Shown: positions 1 to 5,119, counted from the stretch's first letter. The stretch is DNA of 5,485 nucleotides from an archaeon (GCA_018830205.1 JAHJSX010000093.1:1-5485), one strand, 5' to 3'. The notes: generated by a model not told the origin, from the letters alone. Translations and numbers: made by a program.

Positions 1-61
1 ATCCTGCAAGTAATATAAGAATATTAATTGCACAGACCAATTTGACGCCTGATTTACTCAA
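1..61 (-). CDS. N-terminal fragment of a possible secreted or membrane protein (partial)
   Basis: Only the first 20 codons lie in the window; the gene continues beyond base 1. Reading leftward from a TTG at 61-59, the peptide has a short polar start with two lysines (MSKSGVK) and then a hydrophobic run ending in ILLAG. That looks like a signal peptide or first membrane helix. The next codon begins with T, so a lipobox cysteine directly after LLAG is possible but not visible. The start is supported by an AGGTGG Shine-Dalgarno-like site 8 bases upstream and by a TATA box at 100-109, which would place transcription start near 77. A GTG at 73 is in frame but overlaps that site. Family and function are unknown. 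A competing plus-strand reading frame crosses the same bases, so confidence is modest. Confidence 0.4.
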   Translation of the reverse strand, partial: MSKSGVKLVCAINILILLAG

Positions 62-69
62 AGCCCATT

Positions 70-75
70 CCACCT
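70..75 (-). promoter_or_regulatory. Shine-Dalgarno-like site for the TTG-start gene
   Basis: The minus strand reads AGGTGG here, eight bases before the TTG at 61. It is the main reason to choose TTG over the in-frame GTG at 73, which lies inside the site. Confidence 0.35.
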
Positions 76-99
76 ACCGTTATGTGCATCCAGGGCCCA

Positions 100-109
100 T
101 TATATTTAA
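100..109 (-). promoter_or_regulatory. Putative TATA box for the leftmost minus-strand gene
   Basis: The minus strand reads TTAAATATAA, a good archaeal TATA/box A match. Its centre is about 27 bases upstream of position 77, giving a predicted leader of about 16 bases that just includes the AGGTGG site. It lies beyond the T-rich tract after the Lrp gene, which suggests the leftmost gene has its own promoter rather than relying on read-through. Confidence 0.4.
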
Positions 110-124
110 CAGCTCAGATTTTTG

Positions 125-138
125 AAAAAAAAATAAAT
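125..138 (-). terminator. T-rich archaeal-type terminator after the Lrp gene
   Basis: Immediately after the Lrp stop codon the minus strand runs ATTTATTTTTTTTTC, with nine consecutive T. Intrinsic termination in archaea typically uses such U-tracts without needing a strong hairpin, and none is evident here. Confidence 0.5.
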
Positions 139-621
139 TTATGCGCTTACTGCCTGCCTCTTGTTTTTATCTTTTTTCTCAAAGAGTACATCGCCGTCTT
201 CTTTGTACCTTTTCAGGACGAAGTGGGTGGTAGTGCCATGCACCCGGTCGAGGGGTGCGAGTTTCTCGGAAACGAACGTGGCCACTTCTTTCATGCTGTC
301 TCCCTGCACAAGCACAGATAAATCGTATTGGCCAGAAATAAGATAAAGGCTTTTGACCTCAGGGAATTTCATTATCCGCTCGGCTACGGAATTGTAGCCT
401 TTTTCCCTCACGGGAGTCACATTTACATCTATTAGCGCATAAACAGACTCTTCCCCAACTTTTTCCCGGTCTATAACGGTTTTGTACTTCCTGATAACGC
501 CCTTTTTCTCAAGGTCCTTTATCATCTTTTTAACTTCAGACTCAGACATCCCCGTCATATCAGCAATCTTCTTTGCGTCCGTTCGGGCATCCTTTTCCAA
601 AATCTTCAAAACATCTTCCAT
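139..621 (-). CDS. Lrp/AsnC-family transcriptional regulator
   Basis: A 160-residue DNA-binding regulator of the feast/famine (Lrp/AsnC) family. Residues 1-50 form the winged helix-turn-helix: DAKKIADMTGMSESEVKK is the HTH core and GVIRKYKTVID the start of the wing. Residues about 58-140 form the RAM/AsnC ligand-binding and oligomerisation domain, including the typical GQYDLSVLVQG at 97-107 and HFVLKRYKEDG near its end. A lysine-rich tail (KKDKNKR, 149-155) follows. Length is normal for the archaeal family. The bound ligand, probably an amino acid or similar metabolite, cannot be read from sequence. No Shine-Dalgarno site precedes the ATG; a TATA element about 27 bases upstream suggests a leaderless mRNA. 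The element is shared with the divergent six-gene unit, so autoregulation and control of that unit are plausible inferences. A T-rich terminator follows the stop codon. Confidence 0.93.
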   Translation of the reverse strand: MEDVLKILEKDARTDAKKIADMTGMSESEVKKMIKDLEKKGVIRKYKTVIDREKVGEESVYALIDVNVTPVREKGYNSVAERIMKFPEVKSLYLISGQYDLSVLVQGDSMKEVATFVSEKLAPLDRVHGTTTHFVLKRYKEDGDVLFEKKDKNKRQAVSA

Positions 622-638
622 GAGGGAATTTATGTAAT

Positions 639-652
639 AATTTAAATATAAG
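639..652. promoter_or_regulatory. Shared bidirectional TATA element between lrp and the six-gene unit
   Basis: The sequence AATTTAAATATAAG contains the 8-base palindrome ATTTAAAT. Read rightward, AAATATAA (644-651) is centred about 26-27 bases before the ATG at 674. Read leftward, TTATATTT (652-645) is centred about 27 bases before the lrp ATG at 621. Archaeal transcription normally starts about 25-27 bases after the TATA centre, so both transcripts would begin at or very near their start codons. Neither gene has a Shine-Dalgarno site, which agrees with leaderless initiation. Only one AT-rich element is visible in the 52-base gap. Confidence 0.55.
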
Positions 653-673
653 GCTTGCCCTTAGTAACTGACC

Positions 674-844
674 ATGCCAAGTCTTGAAAAGGTACTGCTT
701 GCCATTGGAGAGCGAAATCTGAAGGTGACCGTCGAGTCTGATGATACCGAACTCATTGAAATCAAATCAGAGAATAAAAACATCGACCTCGTCATAAAAG
801 ACAACGAAAAGTTCAAAGAACTTTTAAAGGGGCTTCGCAGATGA
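674..844 (+). CDS. Small protein of unknown function (56 aa), first gene of the unit
   Basis: Not recognised. The frame encodes 56 residues: an N-terminal helix-like segment (SLEKVLLAIGER), alternating hydrophobic stretches typical of beta strands (LKVTVES, ELIEIKS, IDLVIKD) and a C-terminal amphipathic helix (EKFKELLKGLRR). It is highly charged, cytosolic in character and has no cysteines or membrane segment. Support for being real: it starts about 27 bases after a TATA element, its composition is protein-like, and its TGA stop overlaps the next start (ATGA at 841-844), as at other junctions of this unit. Its length is below common gene-finder cutoffs, so it is easily missed. Its helix-strands-helix order resembles the next protein, so the two may be related. 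A role near tRNA/rRNA modification is only suggested by position. Confidence 0.75.
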   Translation: MPSLEKVLLAIGERNLKVTVESDDTELIEIKSENKNIDLVIKDNEKFKELLKGLRR

Positions 845-1026
845 AAGGGCTTGAGGCGTTAAAAGGGGTTGCAGTCGAGCTTAAAGAACGGGGCTACACC
901 CTGAACATTCTTGAGGGGGAAAAACTGATTTTAAAAATGGGGGCCGGGGCAAAGCCGGGTCTGCTTTCGGCGTTTGGGCCAATTGAGGTAAAGGACCTCA
1001 AGGCAATCTTAAAACTTCTGGAATGA
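841..1026 (+). CDS. Small protein of unknown function (61 aa), second gene of the unit
   Basis: Not recognised. The 61 residues read as an N-terminal helix (GLEALKGVAVELKERG), a beta hairpin (YTLNILEGEKLILKMG), a glycine-rich loop (residues 34-46) and a C-terminal amphipathic helix (EVKDLKAILKLLE). There are no cysteines, metal motifs or membrane segments. The start overlaps the stop of the preceding gene by four bases (ATGA), and the stop lies six bases before taw2, so translational coupling on both sides is likely. An AAGGGG purine run lies about ten bases upstream of the ATG. It resembles the preceding protein in size, charge and order of secondary structure, including the LI.K step in the middle and the KxLL-type end, so distant paralogy is possible. 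Confidence 0.8.
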   Translation: MKGLEALKGVAVELKERGYTLNILEGEKLILKMGAGAKPGLLSAFGPIEVKDLKAILKLLE

Positions 1027-1032
1027 GTCAAG

Positions 1033-2043
1033 ATGCTCGCATTAAAAGTTGCGCGAGAAAACGCAGAACACGTGCGGCGAATTTTAAAAAATGACGGCCT
1101 GCTTGACGCCTCGAGAAAGATAGTAAAAAACGAAGAATTCGTGGAATTCCCTGTACTCTCTGGAAATATTCGGGCAATTGACATCGATTTTACCATCGTC
1201 AAGCAGACCAGTCCAAAATACCGGCCCCCCTCCCTTAGCTTCGAGGAAGTAAAAAAGACACTTCACGAACGTCTCGACATCGACACCGAGTCGCTCCGGG
1301 GAGGCTGGGAGAAAATCGGCGACATCCTGATAGTTGAGCTTCCAGAGTCGCTTGCGGGAAAGAAGCACGAAGTAGGGTCACAGCTTCTAAAACTATTTCC
1401 AAAATCAAAATCCGTCGTCAACCGCAAAGCAATCGAAGGCACCCATCGGGAGCCTGCGGTTGAGGTAATTGCTGGGGAAGGAACCGAGACGATTCACAAG
1501 GAAAACTACTGCAAATTCAAAATCGATGTCTCAAAGGTCATGTTCTCGGCAGGAAACGTGAGCGAGCGCCAGAGGATGGCAGCTGTCTCAAACAACACAG
1601 AGACCGTCCTTGACATGTTCTCAGGCATCGGGCAGTTCTGCATACCTCTTGCTAAACACTCAAGGCCCCGCAAGGTGTACGCAATCGAGAAAAGCCCGGT
1701 CACCTTCGAGTTTTTAAAAGAGAACGTCCGGCTTAACAGGTTAAGCAATGTTGAGCCGATTTTGGGGGACTGCAGGGAGGTCTCGACACCAGCGGTTGAC
1801 AGGATTTTGATGGGCTATTTCTTTGAACCTGAGAAATTCCTCCCGCGCGCCCTCGAATCGCTTGCGCCAGGTGGCACTATCCACTTCCACGACATTGTCA
1901 TGAAAAAAGATATTCCACAAAGAATCGGAGAATTAAAAAATAAGATAAAAAAATTAGGGCGCGACGTTGAAATCGACCACCACATTGTAAAATCCTACGC
2001 CCCGATGAGATGGCATATCGTGTTTGATTTGGGGGCTAAATGA
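1033..2043 (+). CDS. taw2: Taw2: tRNA-Phe wyosine acp transferase (Trm5/Tyw2 family)
   Basis: Probable enzyme that moves the 3-amino-3-carboxypropyl group of S-adenosylmethionine onto C7 of 4-demethylwyosine at position 37 of tRNA-Phe (EC 2.5.1.114), a step of archaeal wyosine synthesis. Seen in sequence: a Trm5/Tyw2-type N-terminal domain (LKVARENAEHVRRIL, GLLDASRKI, residues 3-30), a middle region ending in MFSAGNVSERQRM (170-182), SAM motif I VLDMFSGIGQF (192-202), the acidic strand YAIEKSP (216-222), DRILMGYF (256-263) and IHFHD (283-287). In Trm5 methyltransferases the DRILMGYF position carries an NLP motif; the MGY form together with IHFHD is typical of Taw2, hence this choice. Full length for the family at 336 aa. 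The ATG has only a weak ribosome site, and the gene follows the small protein gene by six bases. Its stop overlaps the tsr3 start. A bifunctional Trm5a-like activity is less likely but not excluded. Confidence 0.88.
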   Translation: MLALKVARENAEHVRRILKNDGLLDASRKIVKNEEFVEFPVLSGNIRAIDIDFTIVKQTSPKYRPPSLSFEEVKKTLHERLDIDTESLRGGWEKIGDILIVELPESLAGKKHEVGSQLLKLFPKSKSVVNRKAIEGTHREPAVEVIAGEGTETIHKENYCKFKIDVSKVMFSAGNVSERQRMAAVSNNTETVLDMFSGIGQFCIPLAKHSRPRKVYAIEKSPVTFEFLKENVRLNRLSNVEPILGDCREVSTPAVDRILMGYFFEPEKFLPRALESLAPGGTIHFHDIVMKKDIPQRIGELKNKIKKLGRDVEIDHHIVKSYAPMRWHIVFDLGAK

Positions 2044-2549
2044 AAATTCTCATCTATCATGCAAAACAGTGCGCCCCCGCGGCCTGCACAGCTGCAAAGC
2101 TAAAGAAGTTTGAGCTTGCAAAAGTCTTTTACACGCCCGGCAAGATACCAAGGAATTCCATAGTTTTAAGCCCATTTTCAGATAAAGTTATCTCGAGGGA
2201 GGATACAAAGTACACAAAAAATGGGCTCGTTGCGCTCGACTGCTCGTGGAAGCACGCGGAAGAGGTCTTCGCGAACGTGAAAAAGCCGCTTGTACAAAGG
2301 GCGCTTCCTCTTCTTGTAGCCGCAAACCCTGTAAATTATGGAAAAGTAAGCAAGCTCAGCACGGTCGAGGCCCTGGCATCCGCGCTCTACATACTCGGCG
2401 AAGCGGAACAAGGAGAGTTGCTGCTTAACAAGTTCAAGTGGGGCCCAGGTTTCATAAACCTTAACAAAGCTTTATTAAAGAGCTACTCAAAAGCAGAAAA
2501 GGCAAAAGATATAATCAATATACAAAACGAATATTTTGGAGGTAAGTGA
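2040..2549 (+). CDS. tsr3: Tsr3: rRNA acp transferase (SSU ribosome maturation)
   Basis: Homologue of Tsr3 (DUF367 plus the RLI-like N-terminal region), a SPOUT-fold enzyme that uses S-adenosylmethionine to attach an acp group to N3 of the hypermodified uridine in the helix 31 loop of small-subunit rRNA (EC 2.5.1.157 in yeast). Visible hallmarks: N-terminal HAKQCAPAACTAAKL (7-21), LDCSWK (66-71), the signature RALPLLVAANPVNYGK (87-102), KLSTVEALASALYILG (105-120) and KFKWGPGFINLN (131-142). The 169-residue length is typical of archaeal members. Its ATG overlaps the taw2 TGA as ATGA, with a GGGGG run about three bases before the ATG. Its last codons (GGA GGT) double as the ribosome-binding site of the next gene. 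Identity is well supported; the exact archaeal target nucleotide is inferred from the family. Confidence 0.95.
   Translation: MKILIYHAKQCAPAACTAAKLKKFELAKVFYTPGKIPRNSIVLSPFSDKVISREDTKYTKNGLVALDCSWKHAEEVFANVKKPLVQRALPLLVAANPVNYGKVSKLSTVEALASALYILGEAEQGELLLNKFKWGPGFINLNKALLKSYSKAEKAKDIINIQNEYFGGK
2538..2543 (+). promoter_or_regulatory. Strong Shine-Dalgarno site for the L40e gene
   Basis: GGAGGT lies seven bases before the GTG at 2551, inside the last codons of tsr3. It is the strongest ribosome-binding site in the six-gene unit and fixes the GTG as the L40e start. Confidence 0.85.
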
Positions 2550-2550
2550 A

Positions 2551-2697
2551 GTGGCAAGATTCCCGGAAGCTGAAAACAGGCTTTTCAAAGTAAAGATCTG
2601 CAGAAAGTGCAATGCCAAGAATCCATGGAAGTCCACAGCGTGCAAGAAATGCGGGCACAAAGGACTCCGGCCCAAGCGTAAGGAAGTCAAGGCATGA
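2551..2697 (+). CDS. rpl40e: Large-subunit ribosomal protein L40e (zinc ribbon)
   Basis: A 48-residue archaeal eL40 protein, a component of the 50S subunit. It starts with the family-typical MARFPEAENRLF and carries a C-X2-C-X10-C-X2-C zinc ribbon (Cys17, Cys20, Cys31, Cys34), ending in the basic GLRPKRKEVKA. Unlike the eukaryotic form, it is not fused to ubiquitin. The start is GTG, one base after the tsr3 stop, with GGAGGT at an ideal distance. Its TGA overlaps the GGGP synthase ATG (ATGA at 2694-2697), so the ribosome may reinitiate on the lipid gene. At this length it is commonly missed by length-limited gene calling. Confidence 0.96.
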   Translation: MARFPEAENRLFKVKICRKCNAKNPWKSTACKKCGHKGLRPKRKEVKA

Positions 2698-3416
2698 AGG
2701 TATTAGAACACCTTGAAAAAAACACTATTCATCTAACCCTCCTTGACCCGGACAAACAGGCGCCGGTAGAAGCAGGAAAAATTGCAAAAGCAGCTTCAAG
2801 CGGCGGCACCGACGGCATCATGGTGGGGGGTTCGCAGCGGATTTCACAGGAAAATCTCGATGCCACGGTATCGAGCATAAAGGCGAACACTAACCTACCG
2901 GTCATACTTTTCCCTGGAGGCGTTTCCGGCATATCAAAGCATGCGGATGCGATATTTTTCATGAGCATGCTAAACTCTAAAAACCCTTATTTCATCACAG
3001 GTGCACAGGCAATCGGCGCCCCAATCGTAAAAATGGTCGGCATCGAGCCAATCTCGATGGGATACATTGTAGTCGAGCCGGGCGGCGCTGTCGGCAAGGT
3101 AGGAGAGGCAGAACTTATACCAAGAGACAAACCAGAAGTAGCGGCAGGCTATGCACTCGCAGCACAGTACCTCGGAATGAGGCTGATATACCTTGAAGCG
3201 GGCTCTGGCGCAGACAGGCACGTACCAGCGGAGATGATTTCAGCTGTTAAGGAGGCGATTGATGTCCTTCTTATCGTTGGCGGAGGAATAATGACAGGCG
3301 AAGATGCAAAAGCGGTAAGGCGTGCAGGTGCCGACATCATTGTCACAGGAACCCTAGTCGAACAGGTCAAAGACGTCGAGGGGAAAATCAAAGAGATTAC
3401 AGGGGCCCTAAAGTAA
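2694..3416 (+). CDS. Geranylgeranylglyceryl phosphate synthase (GGGP synthase)
   Basis: Prenyltransferase that joins geranylgeranyl diphosphate to sn-glycerol-1-phosphate (EC 2.5.1.41), the first ether bond and committed step of archaeal membrane lipid synthesis. The 240-residue TIM-barrel protein shows the family signatures in order: LLDPDK (16-21), GIMVGGS (41-47), ILFPGG (71-76), FFMSMLNSKNP (88-98), YIVVEPGG (124-131), YLEAGSGA (166-173), IVGGGI (194-199) and IVTGT (216-220). The last two and GGS contribute to phosphate binding in the family. The length and the FFMSMLNSKNP stretch fit the larger group II enzymes rather than bacterial PcrB-like proteins. It overlaps the L40e stop by four bases and is the last gene of the rightward unit. 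Its end overlaps the convergent kinase-like gene by nine bases, leaving no room for a terminator before that gene. Confidence 0.95.
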   Translation: MKVLEHLEKNTIHLTLLDPDKQAPVEAGKIAKAASSGGTDGIMVGGSQRISQENLDATVSSIKANTNLPVILFPGGVSGISKHADAIFFMSMLNSKNPYFITGAQAIGAPIVKMVGIEPISMGYIVVEPGGAVGKVGEAELIPRDKPEVAAGYALAAQYLGMRLIYLEAGSGADRHVPAEMISAVKEAIDVLLIVGGGIMTGEDAKAVRRAGADIIVTGTLVEQVKDVEGKIKEITGALK

Positions 3417-3977
3417 AAACATTACAAGTCCTGCAGCAAGGGGGATTATTATGTTATCCTCAATTTTTGCAGGGAGTGTTTCGGCAGCCATACCAACAAT
3501 CGCCCCAACAATCGCGATTTGGGGTGAGACAAAGATTGCGGCACCAATAAACGCAGGGATGAATCCTCCAATTGTCCCCTCAATGCTTTTTTCAGGACTA
3601 TAAACTATTTTATGCCTGCCGTATCGTTTGCCAGCAAGCGTGGAAAAGGAATCTCCAAGCGCCAGAATGATTATCGCAGCGCATGCGATATTTATATTTG
3701 AACGAAAAAGCAACAGCGCAAACAAGCTCCCGATAAAGAATGTAATCGTACCTTTCCCTGGAAACTTATCTATCACACTGGCCCTCTCTGTAGAGTCCAC
3801 AATTTCAGAGATTATGGGAAATCTCACGCCATTTTTGTAGCCATATGAGATAATAAGCGCGGCGATGATGAGAAACAAAAATGTGCTGACGGAGGCGAAA
3901 AGCCCGACATAAAATACGTAGAACGGGAAAACCCCCCCGGACATGTGAATCAACTGCCTTTTTGTCTCGAGGTCCAT
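3408..3977 (-). CDS. SEC59/DGK1/VTE5-family polyprenol or lipid kinase homologue
   Basis: A 189-residue, multi-pass membrane protein of the family that includes dolichol kinase (Sec59), CTP-dependent diacylglycerol kinase (Dgk1) and phytol kinase (VTE5). Visible signatures: QLIHMSGGVFPF near the N-terminus (8-19), ALGDSFSTLAGKRYGRHKI (106-124), KSIEGTIGGF (130-139) and a late acidic segment ending KIEDNIIIPL (171-180). Hydrophobic stretches at about 15-46, 77-91, 97-115, 134-162 and 176-189 suggest five to seven helices. The likely reaction is CTP-dependent phosphorylation of an isoprenoid or lipid alcohol; the substrate is not visible. The ATG at 3977 is preferred because it is one base after the protease stop and the conserved region starts right there. 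A longer in-frame ATG at 4103 would overlap the protease gene by 125 bases and add a non-conserved segment. The gene is probably co-transcribed with the protease. Confidence 0.82.
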   Translation of the reverse strand: MDLETKRQLIHMSGGVFPFYVFYVGLFASVSTFLFLIIAALIISYGYKNGVRFPIISEIVDSTERASVIDKFPGKGTITFFIGSLFALLLFRSNINIACAAIIILALGDSFSTLAGKRYGRHKIVYSPEKSIEGTIGGFIPAFIGAAIFVSPQIAIVGAIVGMAAETLPAKIEDNIIIPLAAGLVMFLL

Positions 3978-3978
3978 T

Positions 3979-5085
3979 TTAAACACCAAAATATGAGCTG
4001 AAAAGCGGTCCGACCAATACCAGTAAAAGTACAAATGTAACGGTTTTAGATACTGCCATTGTTGCCTTTTCCGCGCCCTTGATTCCAATTTTTGATAATA
4101 CATCCCTCAGGATGTGGTGGCCGTCTGTTGCAGCAATACCAAGGTGCAGAGGCGCCATATTAATCAGGCCAATGCCCTGGTTAAGCAGGAATATCCAGTA
4201 CAAAATGCCGTAGATATATTCCTGCACGACCCCATTAAAAGGGGAGGTGACAAATATACCTATATATCCTCGGTCTGGGTAGTTTACCCTCGTTGTTGAA
4301 GTAATTGTGAAAGTGCCCCTGTCTGTTTTTATAGTTACATCTTTGTCTGGCTCAAGTTCCACCGTCGCTTTGACAAAATCTTTTGGACTCTGGATTGCAA
4401 GTCCATTGATTTCCTCAAGAACCATCCCCTCTTCAAGCACACCAAAAGCCGGCGAGCCCTCCACAACACCGTCAATCTCGACAACCTGTGCATTGAACAA
4501 GAAGCCCGAAAATGCAATTATCAAAACAAGCGAAAATATTGCAACAACCATATTGGCAAAAGGCCCCGCCGAATAGACCCGCATCCTGGGGCCCCGCGCC
4601 GCCGCTTCCAATTCTTCTTCATCAGGCTCGACAAACGCACCAATCGGGATTATCGTAACTAAAATGGCGCCCATGCTCTTGATTGAAATGCCTTCTCTTC
4701 TTGCAAGAATCCCGTGCGCAAATTCATGGACAACAAGAACCGTAATAAGTGCGATTATCCCGTACCAGAAGGGGATAGTAACACCAGGTATTACAAACAT
4801 TGCCCCTTCAACTGGCTTTCTACCAATGTATGTTGAATAAGCCGCAAGCAGCATGGTGATAACCACGAGCACCATGCCAAGTATTCCAAAAACAATGCCG
4901 GCCGACCCGAACACCTTCCAGAATCTTTTGAATCTTGCAACCCTGTCAATAAAACCCTTGAAGCGCTCTGTCTTGAAAAGCAAAATGATTGCATGCCTCT
5001 CTGCAGGCAGTTTGCCGACCTTCTCAAGCCCGAGGATTATAAGCCAGCCAAGCGACACTACCACAAAAAACAGAGTAAATGACAT
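3979..5085 (-). CDS. Site-2 protease-like intramembrane zinc metalloprotease (M50) with PDZ domain
   Basis: A 368-residue polytopic membrane protein of peptidase family M50, which cleaves peptide bonds within membrane helices of regulatory or signal proteins. The zinc motif HEFAH (120-124: His120, Glu121, His124) sits in a helix spanning about 104-125. It is followed by the family-typical GAFVEPDEEEL (149-159) and SAGPFANM (172-179). The third zinc ligand is probably Asp321 in the ATDG segment, preceded by the conserved NMAP (309-312). Between helices at about 174-196 and 290-315 lies a PDZ-like domain (about 203-280) with GSPA, GMVLEEINGLAI and DFVKATVE elements. Further helices are predicted at 2-20, 62-82 and 347-364. 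The start has GGGAGAT very close upstream and a TATA-like element about 28 bases away. Its substrate is unknown. It precedes the SEC59-like gene by one base. Confidence 0.92.
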   Translation of the reverse strand: MSFTLFFVVVSLGWLIILGLEKVGKLPAERHAIILLFKTERFKGFIDRVARFKRFWKVFGSAGIVFGILGMVLVVITMLLAAYSTYIGRKPVEGAMFVIPGVTIPFWYGIIALITVLVVHEFAHGILARREGISIKSMGAILVTIIPIGAFVEPDEEELEAAARGPRMRVYSAGPFANMVVAIFSLVLIIAFSGFLFNAQVVEIDGVVEGSPAFGVLEEGMVLEEINGLAIQSPKDFVKATVELEPDKDVTIKTDRGTFTITSTTRVNYPDRGYIGIFVTSPFNGVVQEYIYGILYWIFLLNQGIGLINMAPLHLGIAATDGHHILRDVLSKIGIKGAEKATMAVSKTVTFVLLLVLVGPLFSSYFGV

Positions 5086-5094
5086 TGATCTCCC

Positions 5095-5102
5095 TTTTAT
5101 AT
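5095..5102 (+). promoter_or_regulatory. Putative TATA box for cutA
   Basis: TTTTATAT on the plus strand, centred about 27 bases before the second in-frame ATG of cutA (5126) and 21 before the first (5120). A leaderless or nearly leaderless cutA mRNA would result, favouring 5126 if initiation is strictly leaderless. Confidence 0.4.
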
Positions 5103-5108
5103 CATTTC

Positions 5109-5117
5109 ATACATAAA
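5109..5117 (-). promoter_or_regulatory. Putative TATA box for the site-2 protease gene
   Basis: The minus strand reads TTTATGTAT, centred about 28 bases before the protease ATG at 5085. This spacing would start the mRNA at about the ATG and leave out the GGGAGAT sequence at 5094-5088, so the two translation signals are alternatives. The closer TATAAAAG at 5102-5095 would start transcription inside the gene and is less likely to be the box. Confidence 0.35.
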
Positions 5118-5119
5118 TT

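Larger units (their letters stand above)
674..3416 (+). other. Predicted six-gene operon: two small proteins, taw2, tsr3, rpl40e, GGGP synthase
   Basis: All six genes share a strand and are packed tightly: ATGA overlaps at 841, 2040 and 2694, gaps of six bases before taw2 and one base before the L40e gene. The only promoter-like element found is the TATA box at 639-652. Co-transcription and translational coupling are inferred from this spacing. Confidence 0.8.

Noticed and set aside
3..125. Plus-strand open frame entering from the left edge and ending in TGA at 123, as the 3' end of a gene convergent with lrp
   Set aside because: It runs through a well-placed minus-strand TATA box and ribosome site, resembles no protein I recognise, and 40 codons without a stop is weak evidence. 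It stays the main alternative to the minus-strand fragment.
82..321. Plus-strand open frame across the end of the lrp gene
   Set aside because: It is antisense to a clearly recognised gene and has no promoter, ribosome site or recognisable protein features of its own.
627..644. Direct repeat AATTTA twelve bases apart as an Lrp operator
   Set aside because: Six-base AT-only repeats are expected by chance in such an AT-rich gap, and no consensus is known for this regulator.
894..1368. Minus-strand open frames opposite the second small protein gene and taw2
   Set aside because: They are antisense to well-supported coding regions, serine/arginine-rich as expected for shadow frames, and lack start signals.
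1033..2043. Assignment as the Trm5 m1G37 methyltransferase
   Set aside because: The NLP motif of Trm5 is replaced by MGYF after DRIL, and IHFHD follows, which fits Taw2. Bifunctional relatives exist, so the point is noted in the gene entry.
3408..3977. CDP-archaeol synthase (CarS) or CdsA-type cytidylyltransferase
   Set aside because: The GDSFSTLAGKRYG, KSIEG and DN..IPL pattern is that of the SEC59/DGK1 family. The CdsA C-terminal signature is not present.
3408..4103. Long version of the SEC59-like gene starting at 4103 (231 aa)
   Set aside because: The extra 42 residues lie out of frame over the end of the protease gene and are aromatic/basic and unlike the family. The ATG at 3977, one base after the protease stop, matches where conservation begins.
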